From Cristatella mucedo (taxonomy: Eukaryota; Bryozoa; Phylactolaemata; Cristatellidae), in NCBI GenBank assembly GCA_009760855.2, contig WPIO01000012.1, positions 4,043,501 to 4,107,500 of the forward strand: DNA of 64,000 nucleotides, read 5' to 3'. How positions within the stretch are numbered: the first letter of the stretch is position 1; every line of letters begins with the position of its first letter. Position numbers and translations under genes: made by a program. Of this stretch, positions 23,150-34,529 are shown piece by piece. The notes under the pieces are model-generated. The model ran no database searches and was not told where the DNA came from. It saw nothing but the letters and a program-made list of their open reading frames with translations.

Positions 23150-23860
23150 AACAAAGTAAGTGTGTAGCCTAGTTCTCGGGGTCAAAGGATAGTTCCCGCC
23201 AAATCCAGCCATACTCCGGCCAAGCTGCCTCTCGCCATGCGGCTGAGCTAGGGTAACACGAACTGCAGTCAGGTTAAACCTCTTTATAATAACGCATGCA
23301 CCAACAACAACAGGGGAACTAAACAAGTCTACAGGGAGCGTCCTAAACAAAGCACACTATAGGGGCTCAAGACGACTCAGCAAGAGCAAGCAAACGTGTC
23401 AGTTGGTTAGTCGGCTTCAGCAGTCCTGCCGTTGTACCGACTCCGAATCAAACATTACTAGTGTACGCCGTCCACGACCCGGGATGCTGAGTAACTGCTT
23501 GGCTAGTCCGAGTTGACAACTACCAAATTAGAGAGCTTCCACCGAAAGACGCAACATACGGGGGTCATGAACAGGCTACACGGGGAACGTGGACTACACA
23601 AGTCACAACAACGAGCTTGCTATCCAGCTCTGCTGGGGCCTTGGTTACTCCTAGCCTTGCGTGCGTGGCCTCATCGCCGAAGCACGCCTGCAACCATCCA
23701 GGGCGAGACTGGGAGCCTACAACACCACAACTTCTCCTACCCAAGAGCCCCAGAGACATCTTGTCACCACACATCTGGCCAATCCATAGGTCAGAACCCG
23801 GCCTAGCCAGTGACCATCATTACAGCCGTCCGGTTCCATCCAACCGAACCTAGCCTGGGA
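23150..23860 (-). mobile_element. Unclassified dispersed repeat 'X', copy 1
   Basis: About 0.7 kb, repeated at 41345-42062 and 46405-47140 in the same orientation. Shared words: 'gccatactccggcca', 'aacaagtctacagggag', 'gcctagccggtgacc'. On the minus strand the three copies preserve the same peptide pieces (FRTLPVDL, SPVV.GAC, NLTA, AELDS.LV.VT in two of them), suggesting the ancestor coded on that strand. I do not recognise the protein. Frames are now broken. Confidence 0.7.
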
Positions 23861-24410
23861 ACAAGTGTGCATTGACAGCAGCCAGGGACGAAGGACGGGA
23901 AACATGTGACTGATCCCAGAGGCAAGGCGATAGTAGCCTTTGATGGAGGAGAGGTGGCCCATGAGAGCGACAACTCGAAAGAAACAATGCAGCAGCCAGA
24001 GCCTCACAGTGCTGACATCATCTTGGTGACAACAAACAAACGTGAGAGTAACGTCTCGGTTGCTGAGCAAAGCAATGAGAAAGTCTCTTGAGGTAGAGAG
24101 CACATGCACAAGCTTCTCGGTGCAGAGCACAGCATGGCACTAGGACATAGCAATTAGTGGCATGGCAATACTATCCTCCACTTAGGAGGAGGCTGGCTAC
24201 GAGAAAACCACATTGGCCAAGAGTTCCCATGTGAGCTACATCTCGGCTTGAAGAATTGACAGCAGCCTTCATACAGATTAAAGAATCTCCCAACGGCAAG
24301 ATCAACTTGGCAGAGTGGAACCACGACACCGAAGAAACAATGGTTATTAACCAGAGCGGTTTTCGGAGGGCCTGATCGGCCGGCGACCAGTACATGAGAC
24401 CTGACACCAA

Positions 24411-24500
24411 AGATAATAATATTAATTATGATAATAATGCACTTGATAAAATGCTCTCAGAGAACTCAATCTCTTCCTAGGCGCTTTACATTTGATGCAA
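24411..24500 (-). mobile_element. LINE 3' tail
   Basis: Minus-strand family 1 end: an (AAT)-like run, 'cacttgataaaatgctctcag' area, 'aggcgctttacatttg'. Severely 5'-truncated. Confidence 0.8.
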
Positions 24501-25369
24501 GAGATCACACAGATTTCACCTTCGGCAACCACATGCCAGTGGAAGCAATGTCTCACCATTGCCTGAAGGTGGGCAGTATCCATCATCGGATCCTCGCTAG
24601 GGCAGAACTTACATGTGCCACCTGCCAGAGGCCATCTCGGAGCTTGCACCCTGGTTAAGCCGGTCGGAATCCTTTGATGTCGAAGTTAGCCCCTCCCTAT
24701 TGAACCCGAACAAAATAGTGAAAGACTGAGGAAAAGATTATGCTTCTGGGTCATCGTTTGAGCATGCAGTAGAGAAGTGCAGGGGAATCAATGACTACTC
24801 AACTTTCTAGTCGGAGGGCTGCCCTGTGTACTGCCTGGTTGGTATATTAAGATCTTTTTTTTATATATTGACAGGATGTTGTGTAGCTCGGCCGCTTCTG
24901 CTATTGTAATGCACCCCCATCTGCAGCCAACAGTTAAGCCATTTGAAGGCTGCAGTGATGGTACATGTACAGTTTGTGAGAAATCAAGATTTAGTCTCGA
25001 TGGTCGCTCATGTCCCAGCTCCTGGCTCTGTGAGACTATACAAGAACAGCCCCGACAGGAGCCGTGGTTTACAACAGATTTATAGCAGCAGCAACTACAT
25101 ATATGCTTATTATTTCCTGAACCTCCAGGTCTGTTACGACAGGCTTAGACCCATAGCAGGATAGTGGCTGTAGGTGGCAAATCTGTCCACGGAAAAGCAG
25201 CTGCTGACCCTGCACTCGGCAGACTGGGGCATCCAAGCATGGCCTTTAACAAACCTGAAAAACTCACACAGCTTCGTGATAACCACTGTAGTTGTATCTC
25301 CATATGTAACTCCACAAAGCCATGAAGACTATGTGGTTGTAAAAAAGAAGAGTGTTGTATAGCGAGTTT

Positions 25370-27020
25370 CAAAGACTCCCTCAAGCCTATGTTGGAAATC
25401 CCTGAAAGGTCAGGGCTTCCTTTTTCACTCAAAAATTGAACTCCTTCCAGTAAGACCCGAAGCAATTTCATAAGATAATCAACAGTTCACTAGCCAATTG
25501 TGAGACGTCTGACTCCACAATAATTAACGGCTCAGCAGAAAAGATATCAGCCTTCTTTACTAACAAAAAATCGTGCTTTTTCGTTCCACCTTAAAGCTAC
25601 CCCTGCTAAAAAAAATTGTTGATTCCAACATGTGTCCTTTCTTAAAACATAGTCTGAGGTTTCAGCATGCGTTGTTGCTACCTTAATAAGGTCTAGTAAA
25701 AAGAGCTATTCATGAAGACCTTATGCCATTATCTATGTACTCTTTACTGGCAGATCAACATAACCCCGTTGTAATTGAGATTTTTAATGATTGTCTGGAA
25801 AAGGAGTCCTGCTACAGTCCTTCAATTGGGCAATTGGTTGACCGATACTTCAAAAATCCGAATTATTTACATAGGTTCATGCAAACTCTCGCCTAGTTTC
25901 TCCTTTTCCTTTTTGTCAGTAAATTATGGCTAAGCAGCTGCTAGCACAAATTGAAAGAATGAAATGTCTGAACGATCTAAATATGGTTTCTATAGGCAGA
26001 ACGGTATTGAAACTTTAGTTTTCAGTTTAACTTTGACATCCTATGCAGCTCGAACGACAGGAAAACCCTCATATATAAGACTGATAGATCAATCAGCAGC
26101 CTTCAACACATTGGATTGCTACGCCCTTTTCTAGAATTAGAACAACGATGAATCTGGCAGAGAAAGCTCTGACTCTGTTACAGTCGTACTTGCTCGGTTG
26201 TGTTCAATTAATTTCGTATGTGGGTCAGGTCTCAACCACAAGACCAGTCACCAATGGCATCCCTCATTCAAGCCGCCAGAATCTGCTGCAGTAACCGATT
26301 ACTCAACAATTGCCATGCCGATATTTGATCCTGGACGCCAGAAAATGTCTGGAAACTAAGCGAAGATACAACTGAACTGCTGCTCCTATGATACCATAAC
26401 CTTATTACTTCATAGGAAGGTTTTACTCATCTAAAAGGTGATGCTTCGGCTCGGTCATCACAACGTGCTCTAAACTTAGGTGCCGTTTTTGACAACCGCT
26501 GGAATTTTACAACTTCATTCACAAGATTGCTTCTACAGATAGAAATTGCTTCCGAAGCCAACCTAAAGATTAGGACCTGCCTTGCATGGTGGCTTGCAAA
26601 TGAATAACTGCCTCCTTTTTTCAGTCTAGGCTAGTAATTCCCTTTTGTCCGGGCTACAAAAACAACTAGGCAGACAACTAGGCTGATAGCTTTAAACATG
26701 GATACAGGGCTAGGTTACAAATCCCAAAGGTTTGAAAAATTATCTCCTTTGCTGAAAGAGTTAGTATGGCTAAGGGTTGGTCTATTGATACATAGAAACG
26801 TTTATTTGCTAATATTTATTTGCTGGCTCACAAGGCCAGCAACGGCCAGGCTCTTCCATACCTAGCTGAACAGCTACAACGGTTTCAGCCATTTTGTGCC
26901 CTCATGTCGTGCATGGACAAAGATTGTTGCATTCCTCCACTTAAAGACCTTGAGCAAAAAAAGCTTTAGCTCTGCAGGTCCTAGGCTGTGAAGCAGGCTG
27001 CCAGTATTTCTATGCAAATA
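25370..27020 (+). mobile_element. Old, heavily decayed L2/CR1-like LINE (family 2)
   Basis: Recognisable only in pieces. 26075-26120 reads LDQSAAFNTLDCYA, the RT block A motif (family 1: LDLSAAFDTIDHKV). 26440-26530 reads ASARSSQRALNLGAVFDNRW, matching ASARNLGVIFQSDL downstream of the active site. Later text corresponds to the LHSLAPAYLSDLL region. Many stops and frameshifts. More diverged than the family 1 copies, so an older wave or a separate family. Confidence 0.7.
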
Positions 27021-27344
27021 TAACTACTATCCTGCTACTGACTATGGCACAGAATTTCCAGTGGTCCAAAGCTGCTACTTCCATGCTTATCACGACCTTA
27101 ACTGCTCTCCTGACTCTGTTATGCTTCCCACTTTCTCCATGTTGCCTGACATAAAGTCTGTTGGCTACCGTATGCATACCTTATTAAGCTTAAGCTGTGA
27201 GTGTTCTATGCAAAACCCACCTGCAGAACACCTACATAGTTATTGTGGCTTTTTGGAGTTACAGTCTGTGATACATTACATTATAATACAGGCAAAATCT
27301 GGGCTTTTATTTTTATATAGTCGACAGTTTTAATTAAGCTCCCC

Positions 27345-28540
27345 CCACTCCAGTCACCCAACATGCACAATACTTTCAGCTCTCTCCTGCATGTATTGAT
27401 GACCTTGCATATGGATTGCAGCAAACGTTCAAATTTTGAATAATTATTTTTTCATCATGAAAAAATCAAGTATGAGTAGAAATTACAAAACGTAAATCTC
27501 CAATTCGGTTCTGCCACCATAACTGCTGTCGAATCTGTAGGAAATATAGGTTTCCAGTTCCACTGTGAACTTTCACTAACCGACTAAAGAAATACTAGAT
27601 TTAAAAGCCTCTTATTGTATACAAGATTTAAAAGCCTCTTTTGTATAGCGACAAAAGAGCCTTTACGGCTATCACCACTGCTTGCAGTGGCGATATAGGA
27701 TCGCCCACTACAGGATTTGAACCTACGACTTCGGTGCAGAGGCTGTGAAAAGCAACCGCCTTACCTAGTGAACCATTACGGCTCACGTACATCATCTCAA
27801 CGGTCAGGTCTGACTACTTTAACTTGTATACCATTGATACAAATCGCGGCTGCATGTACAGAGAAGTGAAATCCAAGATGGCCGATGCGTTTCTGACATC
27901 AGGCCGTTCTTGCTTGTCCACCAGTCTGGGCAAGCTAACAAGCTTACATCTAACAAGCTTGCAAGTTGCGGAAAATCAGCAGGAAGGCTTGTCTTTCCCG
28001 AGCTTTGCAGTTGCCACATTAGGATATTCTCGCGGACCTGCACTATCTCCCAGTCAACACAAGCATCGACCTTTATCACTCACTTTTGGCACATTCATGT
28101 TTTTTTTTTTATCCCAGCCTATTTATTGTATCTATTCCATACTTTCCTAAGCATATTGCCACCCACCGTTTCAATGCAATTGTTTACCGAAACCTCATAA
28201 GAGCATTACATTCAATGGAGACTACGTCTTTTATTCATAATCTGGAAGATCCTGTAAGTCACGTCTGACTCGATTCACCACATCCCTTAAGTTGGCAACA
28301 TTTAAAAAGAAACTAAAGGAAATATATTTATCGCATCATTTAATGTGCCTATGGGATTTTCTTCTTTGCTTGCTTATGAGTGCTGGCACTGTGCTTGCTT
28401 CGACCAACCATTATTGCATGCTAACCCAGGGCATGTCACCTTTAAAGGTGTAATACTTGTTGTCATTCAGCATGCTGCAGCTAACCTTTCGGTAATGCTT
28501 ACTTTTCAGCTAATTTTAAGTGAGTTATCTGAGGATGCTT
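27345..28540 (+). mobile_element. Old LINE 3' half, split by a SINE
   Basis: RT C-terminal region and 3' UTR of a family 1-like LINE: the 'gatgaccttgcatatggatt' stretch aligns with the MAANF region and 27786-27900 with DDHISSTVKSAYFQL. About 200 bp of tRNA-derived SINE lie between the two halves at 27585-27785. Non-coding. Confidence 0.75.
27585..27785 (-). mobile_element. tRNA-derived SINE inserted in a LINE
   Basis: On the minus strand the head (about 27785 down to 27705) shows a pol III A box (TGGTTCACTAGGTAAGG) and B box (GGTTCAAATCC) at tRNA-like spacing, with a 5-bp anticodon stem around the loop CTTTTCA. The cloverleaf is imperfect. The tail contains a short internal duplication (agatttaaaagcctctt twice). 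The flanking LINE sequence resumes exactly on either side, proving insertion. Confidence 0.75.
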
Positions 28541-29065
28541 TGAAAAATGTGCTATACTTTAATTTCCCGTATTGTAATTTTGCCGAAATTATATTTTGAT
28601 CAGATAAAAGTGCATAAATGTATTTGCTCATTAAAAAAAATTATGAAAGCAATATCATTTAGCATAACTGAAGTAGTTTGATGCGATGAAGGCCTTTTAC
28701 TGGAGAATTGATCGTTTGGGTCTTGCTACTACCTAATATGTATTCATTGAACGTAAGTTGCCTCGTAAGGTGACTTACAAAGCTTCAACAAGGGCTGGAG
28801 TTAAAAAAATATTCTAGTAGACAGCTGCCTCAGATGACTTCTGAACAGGTTTTAGCAAGATATTCATGTTCCGCTACTAATTTTCGCTGCATACCTACAG
28901 TCTTGGACTGTGAATATTTAAGTTTCGAAAGACTTACCATGCAAAACAACTGCAACTACCATATCTCTGCGGAAGATCAAAGTTGACTGAATCATACAGA
29001 TTTTACAGAAGCATATTTGCTAAATGTAAACTTGTATCTTTTCGAAGGCTGTGTATTGTTCACTA

Positions 29066-29214
29066 AAAATAATAATAATGACAAGCATGATCAAGCGCTC
29101 TGAGATAACTGAATCTCGTTCTAGTGGCAATAGATTTGCTGCAAAGGATACACGATAAGATGGTAAGTGGTAGCATGCTCTATAAACAACAAAAATAACA
29201 TGGTTCAAGTTAAC
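29066..29214 (-). mobile_element. LINE 3' tail (first of three abutting minus-strand pieces)
   Basis: Starts with (AAT)n, then the family 1 3' UTR on the minus strand ('aagcgctctgagataactgaa'), ending where a second tail begins at 29215. Confidence 0.8.
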
Positions 29215-29838
29215 ATAATAATGATGCACTTGATGAAGAGCCCTCGTGTCATTTCACCAAATCTCTTTAAAGGCGCTTTACATTTTCTGGAAAGGGAAAC
29301 GCGATTGAATGGTGAGTAATATCGTGTTTGATAACCAACAAGAATAATGTAGTTACTTGTGCCATGCCCAGTGTCAGCATGAATAAGCACATGAAGGACG
29401 AATCACAGGGACCCACTAAATGCTGTCCTAAATAGGTGTTTTTTAAGTTTTTTTTTCAATTGGGGAAAGTCAGGGGATGTTCTGAGGCAATTCGGGAATG
29501 GGTTGAGGGTTTGGGGAACATAAGAACTAAGTAAACGGTCTCTAAAGGATTTGAGATTTGTACAAGGTATTGGTAAAATGTTGGATTCCAAAAAGAGGAT
29601 GTTACAATGCTTCGCCTGGTGTGACAGCAGATCTGAGAGATAGGCTTGAGCCAAAGAATGAAATGACCAGTGAGCAAACAAGTACTGAAGTCGATGCGTT
29701 GTTTGGCAGTCAGTGCTGGTCAATGTGAAGTGGTGTGAAGTGTTAACTGGGAACCTCACGACAGACAAGCCTAGCTGCAGAGATTTGCAATAGCTGTAAG
29801 CGCCTGATTGCACATGCTGGTAAATCGGCAAGCTGCGT
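29215..29838 (-). mobile_element. LINE 3' end with RT C-terminus (second piece)
   Basis: Complete 3' UTR followed by C-terminal RT coding on the minus strand: SFHSLAQAYLSDLLSHQAK and KKKLKKHLFRTAFSGSL are both readable in one open frame (29403-29951, which continues into the next piece). The last residues, FRTAFSGSL, are the same as in the 38-kb element. Confidence 0.85.
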
Positions 29839-30715
29839 CGTCTGCATGTAAATTCACAAGGGTAGCATGCATGCTTGGTTAGTGGCAGCATGCACAATGT
29901 CAGCCAACATAAGCACATAAAGGACTGAACACAGGGACCCACTAAATACATGATAGAACTTTTAAATTAGTTTTAAATGTAGTCAAGTCAGGGCATATCT
30001 TGAATGAAGTCTGGAGTAAGTTCCAAGCTTGACGATCCTACCAACTCAAGGAGCGGTTTACTAAGGATATGAGGTTTGTATAAGGTAAAATAAGCAGATT
30101 CTGAAAAGCTGTCTGTAGGATGGTTAGCCTACTGTGGCGGTCGATCTGATAGGCAGGCTGTAGCTAAAGAATAAATTGTTAGATAAAACCTTGAAGTCGA
30201 TGCTTTGCTTCATTTTTAGGCAGTGCAGGTCGGCAAGGAATGGTGTGATGTGGCAACTGACATGCTCTCGACTCACAGGCCTATCTGGAAAGTTTATCCC
30301 CACCTGTTAGTGCCTTATTTCACAGGCCGGTAGACCAGTTAGGTGTCAGTTACAAAAGTTAAGACGGGATGTCAGAAATTCATAGACCAACTTATGTGTG
30401 GTATTCCTGTTTGAACAAGCTCGAAGCCTGGAAATCCTATGTAGCTTAAAGTTGGCAGTTAAATGTAGAACTGTTTCGTTCGTCTAACAAAAGGTCATTT
30501 TGGTGCTCGGCAGCTCGATTTCGTAAAGATTCAACAGGACATTTGCTGGAAGAGCCATTGTTGAATGTTGGCCTTGATAATTTCTGAATCACTCTTTGCT
30601 TTCTCGTTGAAATGGAGTTGTTTTCATCACCATTCAATTCAAGAAAATGCAGTGCCATCCATGTGCAGACGTCATTAATACACGCAGTAAAGGAGCAGAG
30701 AGTATTCTACCTGAA
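29839..30715 (-). mobile_element. LINE RT C-terminal fragment (third piece)
   Basis: A further minus-strand family 1 fragment directly adjoining the previous one, from the 3' UTR back to the HFLELNGDENN segment (family 1: NFLKLNDDKTN). Frames broken. Confidence 0.8.
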
Positions 30716-31133
30716 TGAAATCTGGGAGCCATCAAAGCAAAGATAGAGTGTCATCGGTTTGGCAGTGAAAAGCTAGAATGTGCATGGGAACACATCGGCA
30801 AGAAGAATATAGACCGCAAAAAGAACACGACTTCATTTTTTAAACCCAGAGGTGCCCTCATTTTCCAGAAGGTCCTCGGGTGATCTTTGTCTATTCGCAG
30901 CCATACTCTGGAATCTTTCATTAAGAAAGAACCCGAACAATCGCAATCCAGTGCCGTTTTGTATGTCTGCTAACAAATAATAAACCTACTTCCCTTAGAT
31001 CTTCTGATTCAAGTATAAGCATAACAATGATGCTGAGACTCCTGTGATTAAAATAAAACTACTTAGATTAAAATATGTGCAAAGTTTCTAGAATTAATTG
31101 AATACAATCCTGGTTTTCTTTTCAATGTTGTAG

Positions 31134-31250
31134 ACTACAGTTAATTTCGAACGTTTCTGGAGTCTTCTTCTACAAGTAAGAGTTTCAGCCGACATGGTTT
31201 CCTGCTTTCCTTTAGAACATGGAAGGCAATCAGAAAGAATATTGCCACAG
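31134..31250 (+). CDS. UBR1/2-like E3 ligase, internal exon
   Basis: A 39-codon exon after TTTTCAATGTTGTAG, ending with CAG|GTCAGT, in phase 0 on both sides, consistent with its neighbours. It reads TTVNFERFWSLLLQVRVSAD and ends MVSCFPLEHGRQSERILPQ. The end aligns with the UBR1/2 segment [20 protein letters not shown]..ISQ that immediately precedes the YYQDVKCREEM motif, which the next exon continues. An internal GTAAGA (after LLLQ) could act as an alternative donor, but using it would lose the aligned half. Confidence 0.65.
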
Positions 31251-31312
31251 GTCAGTGACAATTCATAACATAACCGTGTACTTGGTATCAGTTTTCATCG
31301 TTGACAAATAAT

Positions 31313-31482
31313 TAAAAATTTGGAAAAAACTATATATATTTTTCTTAAAGACTCCACAAAGCCACAAAGACAATGTGGTTGTCACTCTGGAGATTTTTGC
31401 ATCTCCAGAGTGACAACCACATTGTCTTTGTGGCTTTGTGGAGTCTTGAAGAAAAAAAATATATAATTTTTTTCCAAATTTT
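31313..31482. repeat. Large hairpin-forming palindrome
   Basis: A perfect inverted repeat of 45 bp per arm (31350-31394 and 31401-31445) around a 6-nt loop, extended outward by imperfect AT-rich arms to about 31313 and 31482. The arm contains a sequence (aactccacaaagcc-like, atgtggttgt) also found singly at about 25310 and 42125, so the palindrome arose by inverted duplication of a dispersed repeat. It lies in the 541-nt intron between exons 31134-31250 and 31792-31949. Confidence 0.95.
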
Positions 31483-31791
31483 GCATGCATCTCCCAATGT
31501 AAGCAGGTTTCGGTATGCATTCAGTAACCAAAAGACTTCATCTCACGAAACAAAGAGATAGTGGGAAGCATTACAGAGCCAAGATAGCAGTTGAAGTAGT
31601 GATTAGCATGGGATTAGTAGCTCAGGACCACTGAAAAGGATTTGCAATAGTCGGGAGCAGGCTATTAATCGTGGCAGTGATTTCCACAATGTATGACCTG
31701 CAGAGATAAAGCATCAGAAGTACTGCAATACTGAGTTAGATCGTTCAAACTTTGTTTTCTAGCTTCAGGAAATTATTATTTCATCTTTTAG

Positions 31792-31949
31792 TACTCGGTG
31801 GACCCGTGCAGAATTGGAAAAACTGAGATGGGTGATAGCCATTCTTATGAAATAGACATCAGAGCTCTTCAAATAAGTGCCAGCCTGACTGATGCAGGCG
31901 AATTTTTGCAGAAATTAATGGACGAGTTTCAGCTGAGGCCATTCTTTCA
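31792..31949 (+). CDS. UBR1/2-like E3 ligase, internal exon
   Basis: One of the clearest exons. After TTCATCTTTTAG it reads YSVDPCRIGKTEMGDSHSYE and IDIRALQISASLTDAGEFLQ, then KLMDEFQLRPFF, and stops at GTAAGT in phase 2. It follows human UBR1/UBR2 closely in order: YYQDVKCREEM..D, then MLQIGASLMDP.KFL, then a helix ending in a Phe. The conserved Cys, the 'LQ..(A/S)SL.D' motif and the spacing are all present. This is the middle of the ligase, between the substrate-binding N-terminus and the winged-helix region. Confidence 0.85.
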
Positions 31950-31959
31950 GTAAGTATAA

Positions 31960-33090
31960 CATTACTTCTTGACTGCTAGTAACTGAAAATTAGATCTGGA
32001 GGTCACACGACAAAGGCACTTCACTAAGCCTTTTGTATTATTACAACATCTTTGGTATCCCTGCTCTTGTCTTCTAGCGGATTTGAACTGCAGTTTGTGG
32101 ATAAGTTTACATAAATCCTAATTTACGTTGAAAGTATTAGTGAATAAGGTTTTCTTGCCGTCATTGATGCTTCAGCTATGCGCAGGTGTAATTTGTAAAT
32201 TTATCTTTCTCAACATCTAGTCCAGATATAATATATTCAACTAATAAAAGCAAAGTTAGCATAATAAATCCTGCCCCGGGTCTGCTACAGGTATCTCTTC
32301 TTGATGATTTTTGGCATTTGATGTTGTGCTTAACGTTGTGCATGAGATCACTAAACACAGATCTGCACTGAAAACCAATGAAGCAGCGTTTTTACTTAAA
32401 GGTTGTGTACATATTTCGTCCCTCGGTTCTCTCAGCTCAGCCTACTTATTTGAAGAAGTTCCCAGCTAAAATAGGCCGTGAACTATTCTCAATCTAAGCA
32501 TTTAGCTATGTCTTGAACTAGACTTAATCCTTACAAAAACACGGCGATTGACCTCTAAGCATTTTTTGTCTTTGAAAAATTAAATTAAAAAAACCGAAAG
32601 CCTGTAATTTCAAATATGCTAACTATAACCTTGTCGTGTGCGTCCAAAGTCCTAAGACGGCTAGGTACCACCATTGCAATGTTGAAACATGTTACCAAGA
32701 GGTATTCGTCATATTGGCACTGCATACTATCACTAAACATAAAATGCAGCTCCACTGTGCATGTGTTTCTGCCAATTATGTGCAGGTACACAAAATATTG
32801 GTAAGTTGCCACATAACTATAAATGATTCCAGGCATTTTACCTGTGGAAACTAACATTTGAATGAATTTTTCTTCCTTTAGAGTTTGTTAAGTTAAGCAC
32901 AAGTACATAGATTAGTTTCACTTCTAGGGATTTACCAGTGCTTTATAATTATTATAATTTGAAATAATGTTCTAGCGACTAAATTTAAAGCATTTGCATA
33001 AATCAGCCTATGTATTAATTAATTCCCGAGACTATTTGGCAACAAAAGAAGTAACGTTACTGAGGTTAAAAATAGGTGTAGCTAAACGAT
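31960..33090. other. Intron, nothing recognised
   Basis: AT-rich. Opposing short frames near 32585-32857 show no family features. Confidence 0.5.
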
Positions 33091-33094
33091 TGGA

Positions 33095-33345
33095 TGCAGA
33101 CAACCTGGTGGCAGGATGCTTTACCTTGTGAGAGCCAAGGATCTGATTGCAGGCTGGAGCCAAATAATTATGACATTTAAAAGTGAGTGACTAAAGCTGG
33201 ATGTCAATGCCTGGCCTTACTGGAAGTCAGTGCAGGTTCGAATAAAATGTGAAGTAGCTCACGATGGAATAGAGTAGCTGCATAGTTTTGCACCAACTGT
33301 AAAAGCTAGCTAGTAAGGTGGATCTACTGGTTTCAGCTTAGGTTT
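33095..33345 (-). mobile_element. LINE RT relic
   Basis: Very degenerate minus-strand remnant of the LLADLHWLPVK/LQLVQNSAA region ('ggctggagccaaataatta', 'ggaagtcagtgcaggttc'). Confidence 0.55.
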
Positions 33346-33728
33346 ACTTGTGAAAGAAGAAGTGTTGGCACGTAATGCAAATAGCTGCTACACACTGTTT
33401 TAATTTGATGCCTGTTTTGTACGGTGGTATTCTGGGTTGCAATCGAAAAGAATCTATATTTAACCGTTCACGTTTTTCTTGAAACAGTAAATATGCATTT
33501 ATAAACAGCAGGAGTTCATTTTTATCAGTTCATCTTTGTCAGAACTAATTAAAAGTGTTAAATTTAGAGCTTAACTCAGAAGCTATGACTGCAAGGATAT
33601 TTTTCTGCACGTTCGTAGCAACTCAAATATTTTTAACAATCAGGCAGCCCACGTCAGGCTACTAGCTTGATTATGGTTTCACTTATGCCCAATTGGAATG
33701 CACCAGCATACCATCTGAGATTTTTTCT

Positions 33729-33729
<1 letters not shown>

Positions 33730-33772
<43 letters not shown>

Positions 33773-33784
33773 CATGTGTGTGTG
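33730..33784. repeat. (CA)n(TA)n(TG)n microsatellite
   Basis: About 33 bp of CA followed by TA and a short TG run; partly self-complementary. Confidence 0.95.
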
Positions 33785-34107
33785 CAAAATTTAGAGTAAG
33801 TCTCTAGTTTCATAGCCCCGAAATAGACACATACTGCTTCCTTAGGTAACTAATTCCTGTTACATAAGTTAAAGGTGTTCAGTTTAAAGGTTTTAGCATA
33901 GCCCACAGAGAAAATAGTTATTCACCAAAAGTATTTTACAAAATATGCAAGAGATGCATGTTACATAAGTACAGTTATTCATAAGTTTTTAAACTGAATC
34001 GAAAGTAACTAACTCTACTCAGTTTAAATTTCCCTTGGTCAATACTTTCCCTAGCTGTAAACGTTTACAGGAAAACAAAGCACTAGTTAAATAGGAGAAG
34101 GAGAAAG

Positions 34108-34195
34108 TGCCACTAAATACATGATTTATAAGTGCACTTTTTACTTTGTGTTAAATTTATTCAAGTCAGGGCATGTCTTTACTGAAGTTACATTG
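34108..34195 (-). mobile_element. LINE fragment
   Basis: Minus-strand family 1 piece ('gtgccactaaatacatgattt', 'ttcaagtcagggcatgtct'). Confidence 0.6.
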
Positions 34196-34529
34196 ATTCA
34201 GGCTGATGTAACGTCAGGCACTGTTGAATTTTGCAGGCTGTAAGTAGCAGATAGAAGAGTGCAGTAGATTAATTTCTTCAATGCTGAAGTTTTAAGAAAG
34301 TTTTGCCGATGTTATGCTTGCTACATTACAGTTAGCCTAAAGAGTTAAAACTTAAATGAAGGATGTCACCAGGAATTGTTACTTCTTTTTATTTGCAATT
34401 CTACCTTTGGGGACACAGTAAAAAACAACTAAGATAAGCCTCACCTTTACACAATTATACATGGTGTTGGAGCTGAAGAATGGCACAGTAATACGAAACC
34501 TTCATTAGACTTAGCATTGTTTTACTAAC

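Noticed and set aside
22369-24130. Cluster of 70-137-codon ORFs on both strands
   Set aside because: They overlap each other in a GC-rich repeat block, where stops are rare; no domain recognised.
27700-27785. Functional tRNA gene
   Set aside because: Position 37 and several stem pairs are wrong, and the body continues into a non-tRNA tail; a SINE head fits better.
31263-31561. ORFs on both strands across 31263-31561
   Set aside because: They read through the palindrome arms and merely mirror each other.
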